DNA of 64,000 nucleotides. Origin: Candidatus Nitronereus thalassa. GTDB taxonomy: Bacteria; Nitrospirota; Nitrospiria; Nitrospirales; UBA8639. Positions 17,744-26,710 of this stretch are shown piece after piece. The translations under genes and the position numbers were made by a program. The stretch is taken from the NCBI RefSeq assembly GCF_032191465.1, contig NZ_JAQOUE010000001.1:3193501-3257500 (forward strand). Direction: 5' to 3'. The notes below the pieces were generated by a model. That model saw nothing but the letters and a program-made list of their open reading frames with translations. It had not been told where the DNA came from and searched no databases. Each line of letters starts with the position of its first letter. Positions within the stretch are counted from its first letter, which is position 1.

Positions 17744-18358
17744 TTACCTTGCCTCTTCCGCATATTCTGCTGTCAGAATGTTCTCCAACAGCACTCGAAA
17801 TTCTGGACGAATTGAATAGTACCCGGCATAATCGCACTGTACAAAACTGACTCGGTCGGCTAAGGATTCGCCGCGGGTTGGTTGAGCTCTGAGCCCTCTG
17901 ACTTGCTGTAACGCGCCAATATCACTTTCCCATAGCCCCTCTTGCACTATCATTTCTCGAATCACCTCTTGATCAGCTTCTTCAAGATTGCGCCATTCTT
18001 CATCGACTTGTGCCTGTGAGATGACAGCGTTGTTCGCGGGAAGTGGATGAGTCAACGGTTGTGGCGCTGTGTGCGTTGGCGGGTGTGGTGGCGTGAGAGG
18101 TTTCGGGCGTTTTCTTCGCGGTCGTTGTTTCGTTTGTCCAAAGACAAGCAGTATTCCAAGAACGCTCAATGAAACAACCAAGATCAAAAAATTCGATACG
18201 GGAAGTGGCGCAAGCGCCACGTGCATAAGTAGGTCCATCCACTCCGTGGCCAATCCTGTCTCTTCAATCAGTCCTGCATGAATGAGTTGTTCGAGCAATA
18301 ATCTGAGTCCAGCCAACAGGCTCACAATGAACGCAATGTAGTGACTGAGTGTCTTCAT
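17744..18358 (-). CDS. Membrane protein with proline-rich linker, unknown
   Basis: This protein of about 204 residues starts at MKTLSHYI, where GAAGGA is correctly spaced. It has two hydrophobic segments (about 5-22 and 52-73), a basic stretch QRPRRKRPK, a Pro/Thr/His-rich linker and a soluble acidic helical domain of about 90 residues. No catalytic motif is recognised. It is divergent from the S24 repressor gene and so could share that control region, but has no evident link with DNA repair. Confidence 0.65.
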   Translation of the reverse strand: MKTLSHYIAFIVSLLAGLRLLLEQLIHAGLIEETGLATEWMDLLMHVALAPLPVSNFLILVVSLSVLGILLVFGQTKQRPRRKRPKPLTPPHPPTHTAPQPLTHPLPANNAVISQAQVDEEWRNLEEADQEVIREMIVQEGLWESDIGALQQVRGLRAQPTRGESLADRVSFVQCDYAGYYSIRPEFRVLLENILTAEYAEEAR

Positions 18359-18535
18359 GTTGGATTCCTTCGGTGTTTTCTTGGTGATACAGAATGTCCA
18401 GCGCTGATCTAAGGCATTTCCGGTTTTCACACCCCTTCAGTTGCTCCATTCTTCCTTAGTTTCTCATCGACAGACCATTGCAACTTATTGAAATATAAGA
18501 GGTAAAAATTTTAATTGACTTCCGTTTCTCTATTT

Positions 18536-18552
18536 TGTAACCATTGGTTACA
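18536..18552. promoter_or_regulatory. Palindromic operator before the S24 repressor gene
   Basis: TGTAACCA-T-TGGTTACA is a perfect 17-bp inverted repeat ending 17 bp before the ATG at 18570. TTGACT at 18515-18520 is a plausible -35 element, so the palindrome would cover the -10 region. It is most simply the autoregulatory, SOS-like operator of the adjacent HTH-S24 protein. Confidence 0.7.
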
Positions 18553-18569
18553 TTAAAGAGGGCAAGCTC

Positions 18570-19118
18570 ATGAAACCAGAAAACTTGGTAGCAACACGAA
18601 AAGCACTGGGGATGACACAGGAAGAGCTCGCGGCAGCATTGGGGACAACGCGGACTAGCATTGCGCGGTACGAGTGTCGGCAGCGGCGTATTCCCTCGAT
18701 GCTTGAAGTGGCCTTAGCCAAATTAGCGCAGCCGGCTCGTGTGGTGATGGCCGGTGTCGTGGCGGCAGGGACGCCCATTGAATCCATTTTGCAATCCGAA
18801 GTGGTGGACGTACCGCCGGATATGATCGGCCAGGGCGATAATTTTGCGTTGCGCGTGAAAGGGGAGTCCATGCGCGAGGAAGGCATTTTGCCAGGCGATG
18901 TCATTATTGTGCATCGGCAGGAAACTGCGCGGAGTGGCCAGACAGTCGTGGCGCTCGTCAATGGCGATGCAACCGTGAAAACGTTTTATCAAAAAAACGA
19001 TCGCATTGAATTGCGACCGGAAAATGCCACCATGCAGCCAATTGTGATCACGCCGGAAGACGACTTGCGCATTCAAGGGATTGTCGTCGGTGTGATTCGG
19101 TATTGTAAGAAAGGGTAG
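18570..19118 (+). CDS. HTH-type repressor with S24 (LexA/UmuD-like) autoprotease domain
   Basis: This 182-residue protein combines an N-terminal XRE-type helix-turn-helix (about 6-52; MTQEELAAALGTTRTSIARYE) with a C-terminal LexA-like peptidase. The Ser-Lys dyad is S100 in KGESM and K137 in GDATVK, and an Ala-Gly cleavage site is present at 61-62 (VMAGVVAAG). Proteins of this build are cleaved on the RecA filament and release SOS-type genes. It is the first gene of a cassette with imuB-like and dnaE2-like genes, and a 17-bp palindrome covers its promoter, so it is the probable local damage-inducible repressor. Confidence 0.9.
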   Translation: MKPENLVATRKALGMTQEELAAALGTTRTSIARYECRQRRIPSMLEVALAKLAQPARVVMAGVVAAGTPIESILQSEVVDVPPDMIGQGDNFALRVKGESMREEGILPGDVIIVHRQETARSGQTVVALVNGDATVKTFYQKNDRIELRPENATMQPIVITPEDDLRIQGIVVGVIRYCKKG

Positions 19119-19165
19119 GGATTCACTATGTCACAACTTGTTACCACATTGCAGAGGATTTGTTT

Positions 19166-20362
19166 ATGCAACGCCACGTTGTTTGCTATCGCATTCCCGC
19201 TTTTCAAGTGGCGTTGGCACGATTGGAAGATGTCTCTCTGCGCAACCGACCCCTTGCGATCGCACCGTCTGTAAATCCACAGACGATCCTGCTCGAGGCT
19301 TCAGACGAAGCGCGGAAAGAAGGCGTGTGTGCGGGGATGCAGGTGGGGCAGGCCACGCGCTTGTGCCCAGGACTGAAACTCGTTCCCCCGGATCCGCCAA
19401 AAATTCGAAATGCCACAGAAGCGATTGATCGTATTGTGAGTCGCTTTGCGCCGGTGTGGGAATCCGCGAGCCCCGGCCATGTGTTTCTCGATCTCACCGG
19501 GACCACGCGCCTCTTTGGTCGAGCTTGTGACACGGCCACGAAGGTCGAAGGAGAAATCGCTGAGCGATTTCAGTTGGTCGGGGTCGCAGGCGTGGCCAGT
19601 AATAAACTGGTGTCAGAAGTCGCCTCAACGGTGGTGGCTCCCTTGCAACTCTATGATGTGCGGCCCGGCGCCGAGCAAATGTTCCTTTCGCCGTTGCCCA
19701 TTCGCACATTGCCGTTGCGGACCATGCAACGGCAATTCATCCATTCGCTCTTTGCTGATCTTAATATCAACACCCTTGGCCAGCTTTCGACGTTGGCCTT
19801 GGCCGATCTCGAAGCGGTCTTAGGACCGTTGGCAGGACAAGTCTGTGCTTGGGCGCAAGGGATTGATGATACTCCGGTCTTGTCCCCATTGAAGCAGCCT
19901 TGCGTGGAAACCACGCGAACGTTGGACGAAGATATGGTTGATGTGGAGGAGTTACGGGGGCTCTTGGATGGAACCTTAGAAACGCTATGTCGTGATCTGC
20001 GATGGCAACAACACTGTTGTCAACGCATCATGCTTCGTGTGCAGTATCGTGATGAACGAGAGGCAAGCGGCAACGAGCGCGTACGGCCGGGGAGTTATTG
20101 GGAAGGCGAGCTACAGCCAGTATTGCATCGAATTTTGACGCGGTGTCTTCGGCGACGCGTCAGAGTTCGTTCGTTGACGGTCACTTTGGGTGAGTTGCAG
20201 CCAGCCAGACAACAACTCGGTCTCATTGAGGCTTGCGCAGACTTCATGCCGTCGAAACATTCTGCAACCAACTGTCTCGCCCGTTCCAAACAACTCTCAA
20301 TCGCACTCGATCGCATCCGCGCAAAGTTTGGCCATCATGCCATTAAGTGGGCGCATACGTAG
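19166..20362 (+). CDS. ImuB-like Y-family polymerase homologue, catalytic residues missing
   Basis: A 398-residue protein related to DinB/UmuC/ImuB. The fold is recognisable (SDEARKEGVCAGM palm/fingers, FLDLTGTTRLFG, VGVAGVASNKLVSEVAS, helix-hairpin-helix LNINTLGQLSTL, little-finger domain after about 235). The catalytic acidic residues of active Y-family enzymes are absent: the N-terminal DxDxF motif is replaced by CYRIPAF and the S-I-D-E motif by SPGHVF. This is characteristic of ImuB, a non-catalytic adaptor linking DnaE2 to the beta clamp. The ATG at 19166 has AGAGGA upstream. It is 47 bp from the S24 gene and next to dnaE2. Confidence 0.87.
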   Translation: MQRHVVCYRIPAFQVALARLEDVSLRNRPLAIAPSVNPQTILLEASDEARKEGVCAGMQVGQATRLCPGLKLVPPDPPKIRNATEAIDRIVSRFAPVWESASPGHVFLDLTGTTRLFGRACDTATKVEGEIAERFQLVGVAGVASNKLVSEVASTVVAPLQLYDVRPGAEQMFLSPLPIRTLPLRTMQRQFIHSLFADLNINTLGQLSTLALADLEAVLGPLAGQVCAWAQGIDDTPVLSPLKQPCVETTRTLDEDMVDVEELRGLLDGTLETLCRDLRWQQHCCQRIMLRVQYRDEREASGNERVRPGSYWEGELQPVLHRILTRCLRRRVRVRSLTVTLGELQPARQQLGLIEACADFMPSKHSATNCLARSKQLSIALDRIRAKFGHHAIKWAHT

Positions 20363-20363
20363 C

Positions 20364-23300
20364 GTGCTATTCACCCATCTCCACGTTCATTCGGAATACT
20401 CCATGATGGAAGGCGTGTCATCGCTGGAACAGCTCTGCCACGCCGCCAAACAGTACGGCATGGATGCACTCGCACTGACTGATACCAATGGTCTATATGG
20501 CGCGATACGCTTTCTCGAAGTCGCCAAGCAGTATGGCTTGAAGCCCATCTTGGGCGCAGAACTTAGACAGGGTGCGAGACGGGCCGTGCTCTTGGTCAAA
20601 CATCCTGAGGGCTATGCCAACCTGTGCCGACTCCTGTCGTTGCTACATAGTAGGGAGTCATGCGACATGATCAACGCCGTGGCCGAGTACAGCTTCGGGT
20701 TGATTGTGATTTCCGATGATGTGCTTGCGCTCAAAGCCTGGAAGAAACGCAAGCTAGCCGATCTCTATGTCGAACTCACGCCCGGTGCCATGATGCATCA
20801 GTCGCTGCAATTCAGCCGGGACTACAAGTTGCCGGTGGTGGCGACGAATCGCATACGGTTTATCAGTCCGCAGCAACATGTGCTGTACAAGGTACTCAGA
20901 GCTATTGCGTTGAATACGACGGTCTCTGCCCTGCCCAGAGAAGAATGCTGCGCAGAAACACATTGGTTGGCGCCAGCGTCGTTCATGGAAGAACAGTTTC
21001 CGCATGTGCCGGGGGCGCTCGACAATACACAACGCATCGCCGAGATGTGCCGGACCGAGTGGGATTTCAAAAACACCATCTTTCCTGCTTTTCGCCAACT
21101 CTCAGATGCGCAGGCGTTTGTGCTGCTTCGAGACAAGACCTACGATGGCGCAGTTTGGCGTTACGGCACGATCACTAAACCCGTCAAAGACCGTATCGAA
21201 ACTGAACTGCAGATCATCCAAACCAAAGGGTTCGCGCATTGCTTCCTGGTTGTGGAGGAAATCGTACGACAGGCACCCCGAACCTGTGGACGGGGATCAG
21301 CCGCGGCATCGATCGTGTCATACTGCCTCGGCATTACCCATGTGGACCCCATCCGGCACAATTTATTTTTTGAGCGGTTCCTGAATATCGGACGGTCCGA
21401 TCCACCAGATATCGATGTGGACTTTGCCTGGGATGAAAGAGATGGCGTTCTGGATTATGTGTTTGCCAAATATGGCGCAACTCGTGTGGCCATGGTGGCC
21501 AATCAAAACACGCTGGGGCTCAGGGCTGCGATCCGCGAAGTTGCTAAAGTCTATGGCATACCTACGGGAGAAATGAACGCGCTCATGCCACGTTTGGAGC
21601 GACATCCAGTGTTCAATCACCTGAGCGAGAGCAAGTCTATCAATGCCTGGGCTGAAACGCTGTGCCAATCGTTGCATTTGAGTAAGCCGTGGCTGGAAAT
21701 TTTCACGGTGGCGGTGCAGCTTGAAGGGCGTGTACGAAACTTGGGATTGCATTGCGGGGGCATGGTGATTGTGCCCGACGAAATCAGGAAATACGTGCCT
21801 GTTCAAATTGCGGCCAAAGGCATTCCCGTTATCCAGTGGGAAAAAGACCAAACCGAAGACGCAGGGCTTGTGAAACTCGATATTCTAGGGAACCGTTCAT
21901 TGGCCGTCATCCGAGATGCGTTACAGGCCATCGCCAAGAACACCGGTCGCGTGATCGACTACGCCACCTGGGATGCGATCAACGATGATAAAACTAAAGA
22001 GCTCATCTGTCGCGGCGACACCATGGGCTGCTTCTACGTCGAATCTCCTGCTACGCGACTCTTGCTCAAACGCTTATGGAAAGGCATGCCGCCTGAATGC
22101 AAAGCCCGCGCCGACGTCTTCGAGTATCTCGTGATCGTGTCGTCGCTTATCAGACCGGCAGCCAATCGGTACGTGCGAGAATTCGTACAGCGCGCTCATG
22201 GCAAAACTTACGCTAGCCCACATCCACTACTCGACGAGGTGTTGAGCGAAACGCATGGCATCATGGTGTACCAGGAGGATGTCACCAAAGTCGCCATGGC
22301 CTTGGCCGATTTTCCGATCGAAGACGCGGACCAGTTGCGAAAGGTGATGAGCAAAAAACATAAGCAAAAACAACTTCAGGATTACAAAGTACAATTCTAT
22401 CGTGGCGCGATATCCAAGAATGTGTCGAAGTCAAAGATCGATGCGATCTGGGGCATGATTATGAGCTTCGTGGGCTATAGTTTTTGTAAGCCCCATTCGG
22501 CGTCCTATGCCCAAGTGTCATTTAAGTCCGCGTATTTGCGTGCGCATTACCCCGCGGAGTTCATGGCGTCGGTCATCAGCAATCAAGGCGGGTTCTACTC
22601 GACCAGCGCCTATCTGTCCGAAGCCAAACGCATGGGGCTTACGGTGTTGCCGCCGGATATCAATGACAGCGAGTGGGCCTATGTCGGCCATGGCTCCACA
22701 ATAAGAGTGGGGTTCATGCAAATCAAAGGATTGCAAAAAGAATTCATCAACGCGATTATCAACGCACGAAACACCAACGGACCCTATGCGTCGCTGAGGG
22801 AATTCTTGGAGAGAGTCGACGCCGAATCTGCACAGACACGACTGCTCATCAAGGCCGGTTGCTTCGATAGCATTGCCGGAGAGGTCACGAGGCCGGGATT
22901 GCTATGGCGGTTATATGCGAGCGAAGGGCTTTTTCCTTCGAAGAAGGGAAGATGCTTGCCTTCCCTTTACGCTTCATCTCTTATGCCTTATGCGACATGT
23001 TTATCTTCCGACGCTTCGCGTTTTAAGTCTCACGCTTCACGCGCCTTGCCCATTCCACCGGACTATAGCGATAACCAAAAGATCAAAGACGAAATCGAAC
23101 TTTTCGGCTTCCCGCTGAGCAAACACCCACTGGAGTTATACCACGATGTACTTGTAGGTTATGAATTTGTTCAGGCGTCAGAAATACACTTACATGTTGG
23201 CAAACAAGTGCGAATGGTCGGCTGGCTCATCACCGAAAAGTTTACCGAAACCAACGACGGTCAGCCCATGGAATTCGCCGTCTTCGAAGATCTCACTGGC

Positions 23301-23474
23301 CTCTACGAGGCCACGTTCTTTCCCAAGACTTTCCAAAAATATGGCCAGTTGCTCACTGGCAGCAAACCGTATCTCGTGGAAGGCCTTGTCGAAGAAGATC
23401 TCGGCGAGTGTACGTTGACGGTGAAAAAACTTGCAGTAGTGAATTATTTGGTCAACAGGAAAGGCCATTATTAA
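20364..23474 (+). CDS. dnaE2: Error-prone DNA polymerase III alpha subunit (DnaE2-type)
   Basis: A protein of about 1036 residues with a C-family polymerase layout: N-terminal PHP domain (FTHLHVHSEYS, ALTDTNGLYG), palm with the catalytic pair D351 and D353 in DIDVDF and D506 in VKLDILG, fingers, helix-hairpin-helix and a C-terminal OB domain (LVGYEFV to LAVVNYL). DnaE2 enzymes perform mutagenic translesion synthesis with ImuB. The GTG at 20364 lies 1 bp after the imuB stop; an ATG at 20337 overlapping imuB is an alternative. The last part contains an odd stretch encoded at about 22,921-23,050, described separately. Confidence 0.9.
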   Translation: MLFTHLHVHSEYSMMEGVSSLEQLCHAAKQYGMDALALTDTNGLYGAIRFLEVAKQYGLKPILGAELRQGARRAVLLVKHPEGYANLCRLLSLLHSRESCDMINAVAEYSFGLIVISDDVLALKAWKKRKLADLYVELTPGAMMHQSLQFSRDYKLPVVATNRIRFISPQQHVLYKVLRAIALNTTVSALPREECCAETHWLAPASFMEEQFPHVPGALDNTQRIAEMCRTEWDFKNTIFPAFRQLSDAQAFVLLRDKTYDGAVWRYGTITKPVKDRIETELQIIQTKGFAHCFLVVEEIVRQAPRTCGRGSAAASIVSYCLGITHVDPIRHNLFFERFLNIGRSDPPDIDVDFAWDERDGVLDYVFAKYGATRVAMVANQNTLGLRAAIREVAKVYGIPTGEMNALMPRLERHPVFNHLSESKSINAWAETLCQSLHLSKPWLEIFTVAVQLEGRVRNLGLHCGGMVIVPDEIRKYVPVQIAAKGIPVIQWEKDQTEDAGLVKLDILGNRSLAVIRDALQAIAKNTGRVIDYATWDAINDDKTKELICRGDTMGCFYVESPATRLLLKRLWKGMPPECKARADVFEYLVIVSSLIRPAANRYVREFVQRAHGKTYASPHPLLDEVLSETHGIMVYQEDVTKVAMALADFPIEDADQLRKVMSKKHKQKQLQDYKVQFYRGAISKNVSKSKIDAIWGMIMSFVGYSFCKPHSASYAQVSFKSAYLRAHYPAEFMASVISNQGGFYSTSAYLSEAKRMGLTVLPPDINDSEWAYVGHGSTIRVGFMQIKGLQKEFINAIINARNTNGPYASLREFLERVDAESAQTRLLIKAGCFDSIAGEVTRPGLLWRLYASEGLFPSKKGRCLPSLYASSLMPYATCLSSDASRFKSHASRALPIPPDYSDNQKIKDEIELFGFPLSKHPLELYHDVLVGYEFVQASEIHLHVGKQVRMVGWLITEKFTETNDGQPMEFAVFEDLTGLYEATFFPKTFQKYGQLLTGSKPYLVEGLVEEDLGECTLTVKKLAVVNYLVNRKGHY
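22921..23050 (+). repeat. In-frame repeat-like insertion inside dnaE2
   Basis: Within the dnaE2 frame there is a stretch with AAGGGAAG...CTTCCCTT as an inverted repeat (about 22944-22968) followed by reiterated ACGCTTC and CACGCTTCACGC units. It encodes a low-complexity Ser/Ala/Tyr/Leu segment between the helix-hairpin-helix region and the OB domain and does not break the frame. Such units resemble dispersed intergenic repeats; insertion is inferred. Confidence 0.45.
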
Positions 23475-23634
23475 TATGAAAGTTTCAAGCGATTGAAATC
23501 GAACGTTAATATATTTTCATGTATCAAAAGGCGTTTGACCATTCTTGTTCCTGGGGATTGTATCCTGGCCAAAGGTGGCGAGGTATGTCGTGTGTCTGCA
23601 CTAAATGCTCGACATGCCCCGCCATATCAACCAT

Positions 23635-25713
23635 TTAAAATCCGCGTAGGGTCTCCACGGGATAACGTAATTTTTTGACACCTGCGATTCGTGACAGTGT
23701 TCGCGTAATAACCTGTACGTCATTGTCAAAGGACCCATGGCTGAGGGGAATGGCTCCTTGTCCGTCCCACACTTCTTTTTGCCTTTTGCCCAGCAACTCG
23801 GGGCCTGGCGCACTGCCCCAAAACTTTTGCCATTCGGCCACGTGCTTGCGACAACGTTCATTCCAAATAGTGGGGCTTGCCGTTGTCTTTGGATTCCAAG
23901 CTTCTGACATCCCCAACAAGGGGGTTTTGTGAAAGTCCTCCAAGGCACGACTGACGAGGTACAAGAGCGATTTTCCATACGGCCCGACCGAGTCTGCTTG
24001 TTCCTGCGGGTCGGTCAAAATCTCCAAGTTGAATTGGGGTTTTTTCAGAATTTTCTTTTCAATTGCCGGCTGATAATGTTCCAGCGCAAATTCGAGGCTG
24101 CAGGCGGGAGCAAATAGCGTGCAACTCTCGATAGGGAGATTCTGTTTACGGAGGAGGTCCAGGAAGTATCCAAATAAAATAGAGCCAGCGGAATGTCCGG
24201 TGAAATGGATTTCGGTCTCCGGGTGATTCTCCCGGATTTGTGCCAGGTAGCTGGTCGTTAACCCTAGGGTGGATTTTGGGAAGTAGGCGGCGGCTTCGGC
24301 GTTTTGCTTCATCTGTGCCCAAATGGCTTTGACCAACACCTCTTGGCAAATGGCTTCAATGGCACGGTCTTTCGCTTCCTTCACCGCTTGTTTGAGAGTT
24401 TTGAACGCATCACCCCAGGCTTCTTGTGGCATCGTTCCCTCGATATCATCCTTGATGATGCCCAAAAGACTTTCGAGGAAGCCGGTTTTCCAGGTGAAGA
24501 AAATGGGATACAAGCCATTCGCCTCAAAATAGGGACCAAGAATTTTCACGCGCTTGATGGAAGCTTCTTCCTTGTTCAACCCGCCATGTGCATAAAACAC
24601 GAGTTTTTTGTGATTTTTGTTCTGCAACCATTCCAGCGGTTTATCCAGCATGAGATCCTTAAAAGCATCCAAGGCCCCTTCGAATTGAATGCTCCGATTG
24701 AGCAGCAGCCCATTATTTCCTAGGACCACGGAATGCCGATAGGCTTCGTCTTCACTCCACGGTTTGACCGCCGAGTTGCGATATTGAAACGATGTGTCAG
24801 ATTTTTTCAAGAAACCGAAAAACTGTGCAGGTTCTGCGCTCTTGCGGGTCAGTGCCTTGGGGGCCTGGTAATGAGGAGACTTTGCACCTACCATCGGCGC
24901 ACCGAGCACCGCGACCCAGGCATCCGTTCCATTTTCGACCCAATCGGAATACGACAGAATAGCAAATCCGTTCGTGCCCCAGCTCGTGCCCCACGAGTTT
25001 TGTACGATAAAGCCATGCCGGGTATATCCCACAATTGCGAAGGCATGACCACCACGCTCACGATCGGAAGGTGGCTCAATCAGGGCGATGTGGAAATCTG
25101 GATCCTTCTTCCAGCGGCTGGCATCCCAACCATTATGAACATCCGAGGAGACATAGATCGCGCCCACTTCAAGAATGGCCGCTTGCATATCGGTGATCGA
25201 ATTTTTATCAATCCGATAGTATGCTCCGAGCGGCCGAAGCGCCGCATCTTCATCCCATCCTTTATACGGTTTAATAAAGCGTACCCTTCCCCCTTTATCC
25301 CGATAAGGCCATAAGTTCTCCTCGCACACGCCATGACGATGCCAGCCTTTCATGGCACCGCGGCAACTGGAGCCTTCGTAATCTTCTCCCGGCCACTCGT
25401 CATAAAACCGAGCAAGATGATACAGCATGCGTGGGCTGACCGTTTCGGGAATTGAAAGCCCAGACCCTACTGCTTGTCTCCAGGTCAGGTAATTGATCAC
25501 CGCTGCCAGACCAAATCCTGTACAAGCCCCTTCCCGCCCTTGATCCAAAATCCTATTGGCCGTCACATAGCTCGCCAAATGTTGCTCCACCTGCTGTGGC
25601 TCTGGAAAGGATGGCGGCAGGGATTGCAACAGTGGTTGATAACGGCGGTCTCGCAAGTCAACACGATCCGGTCTGGCATCGAGCGTACGCGATTTCAAGG
25701 GTGTCGTGGGCAT
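23635..25713 (-). CDS. Papain-like cysteine peptidase fused to alpha/beta-hydrolase domain
   Basis: This protein has 692 residues. The N-terminal C1-type peptidase (about 45-270) has the oxyanion Gln and nucleophile in DQGREGACTGFG (Q58, C64), catalytic H223 in GGHAFAIVGY and N239 in QNSWGTSWG. After a linker, residues of about 365-620 form an alpha/beta-hydrolase-like domain with FYAHGG (373-378) and a nucleophile elbow GHSAG (506-510, S508). No signal peptide is seen, so it is cytoplasmic unless secreted by a dedicated system. AAAGGAGG precedes the ATG. Neighbours give no operon context. A two-warhead enzyme suggests a toxin, effector or defence factor, but no target is known. Confidence 0.82.
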   Translation of the reverse strand: MPTTPLKSRTLDARPDRVDLRDRRYQPLLQSLPPSFPEPQQVEQHLASYVTANRILDQGREGACTGFGLAAVINYLTWRQAVGSGLSIPETVSPRMLYHLARFYDEWPGEDYEGSSCRGAMKGWHRHGVCEENLWPYRDKGGRVRFIKPYKGWDEDAALRPLGAYYRIDKNSITDMQAAILEVGAIYVSSDVHNGWDASRWKKDPDFHIALIEPPSDRERGGHAFAIVGYTRHGFIVQNSWGTSWGTNGFAILSYSDWVENGTDAWVAVLGAPMVGAKSPHYQAPKALTRKSAEPAQFFGFLKKSDTSFQYRNSAVKPWSEDEAYRHSVVLGNNGLLLNRSIQFEGALDAFKDLMLDKPLEWLQNKNHKKLVFYAHGGLNKEEASIKRVKILGPYFEANGLYPIFFTWKTGFLESLLGIIKDDIEGTMPQEAWGDAFKTLKQAVKEAKDRAIEAICQEVLVKAIWAQMKQNAEAAAYFPKSTLGLTTSYLAQIRENHPETEIHFTGHSAGSILFGYFLDLLRKQNLPIESCTLFAPACSLEFALEHYQPAIEKKILKKPQFNLEILTDPQEQADSVGPYGKSLLYLVSRALEDFHKTPLLGMSEAWNPKTTASPTIWNERCRKHVAEWQKFWGSAPGPELLGKRQKEVWDGQGAIPLSHGSFDNDVQVITRTLSRIAGVKKLRYPVETLRGF

Positions 25714-26047
25714 ACCAATCCTCCTTTGGTACTGGTGTCATCAGTTGGATTACTCATGGATCACGCCTCCTGCGTGAGAAATTGAAGAATCATCTGGCGA
25801 GGTAATGCGAAAAATTTGACCTCAGTATTCTGGTGAACGGAACAAAACCATACTCCATCTTCAAAAATTCGTCCATCGAGGTCCCAATGCAAGTAGAGTA
25901 GGTGGCATTTAGGGAGATTGCATGGACCATGCCATTTTGCATCCCTTGTGAAACGTCAATTTTTCTTATTGGTCAGGGGTGAGAATGTATCTTTCCGGAT
26001 ACATCCCTGTCTCAATCAGATACAATGACTGGAAGTCGGCCAGAAAA
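25714..26047. other. Intergenic region
   Basis: No gene is supported here. It holds the upstream region of the papain/hydrolase gene and the 3' side of the HIT gene. ATGTATC-tttccg-GATACAT at about 25,993-26,012 is an inverted repeat without a T run; it might be a weak hairpin or a protein site. Confidence 0.4.
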
Positions 26048-26482
26048 TCAGGAAATCCTAAGAGCCCCGCGAAGCAGACGAAGGCGTTCAGCAAGGTCTT
26101 TGTCTGTAAGCCGGACGGGTTCATGGGAAACACTCCAGACCGGCTTTAACGGGGCGGGATCGGCTATCAGTCGAGGCACCACATGCCAGTGAATATGCGG
26201 GACCTGATTGCCCAGCAATTCAGAATTGATTTTCCGAACCGAATAAACTTGCGTTAAATTTTCCCCAACCAGGCTTACCTCTTCCATCAATTGCCCTCGT
26301 TCCCCTTGAGTCAACTGAAACAACTCAGTCTGGTGTTCTTTAAGAACCAATACCGTCCATCCGGGGAAAAATTGATCCTCAAAAAGATAGGCATCGGTTA
26401 GTCCAAGGGCCCCAATGAAATGATTCGCAAGAGGCCAGGCCTTCTCGCATATTTTGCAATTTTTCTGGGTTTGGTCATCCAT
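26048..26482 (-). CDS. HIT-family hydrolase
   Basis: This 144-residue protein has the histidine triad signature HIHWHVVPR, in which the second and third histidines and the following residues form the nucleotide phosphoryl-transfer site. A CKIC pair near the N-terminus (about residues 9-12) may bind zinc as in some HIT proteins. The fold is complete. Members hydrolyse dinucleoside polyphosphates or AMP-linked substrates; the specific substrate cannot be read. The start MDDQTQKN at 26482 avoids a non-conserved 37-residue extension. Confidence 0.88.
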   Translation of the reverse strand: MDDQTQKNCKICEKAWPLANHFIGALGLTDAYLFEDQFFPGWTVLVLKEHQTELFQLTQGERGQLMEEVSLVGENLTQVYSVRKINSELLGNQVPHIHWHVVPRLIADPAPLKPVWSVSHEPVRLTDKDLAERLRLLRGALRIS

Positions 26483-26710
26483 TATACAATGTGAATTCCT
26501 TTTCACCGATGAAGTGGGTAAAGGTATAAGTATTGACTTTTTGCATGGTTCCAGCAAGGCATATCTTGTCAGGGGGCTGATCGAAAAGGACATTCGGCGA
26601 ATGTCCTTTGATGGTGCAGCGGTTAGAAATTGTCTTAGTCTTGGACCAAAAACCTTACTGAGAATGAAATTCCTGGAAGTGTCATGAACCCATGTGGTGA
26701 GTCATTATTT

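Noticed and set aside
18570-23474. umuDC-type operon (polymerase V)
   Set aside because: The Y-family protein lacks the catalytic acidic residues and a DnaE2 follows, so the ImuB-DnaE2 type fits better.
25993-26012. Terminator of the HIT gene
   Set aside because: The inverted repeat has no T run on either strand.
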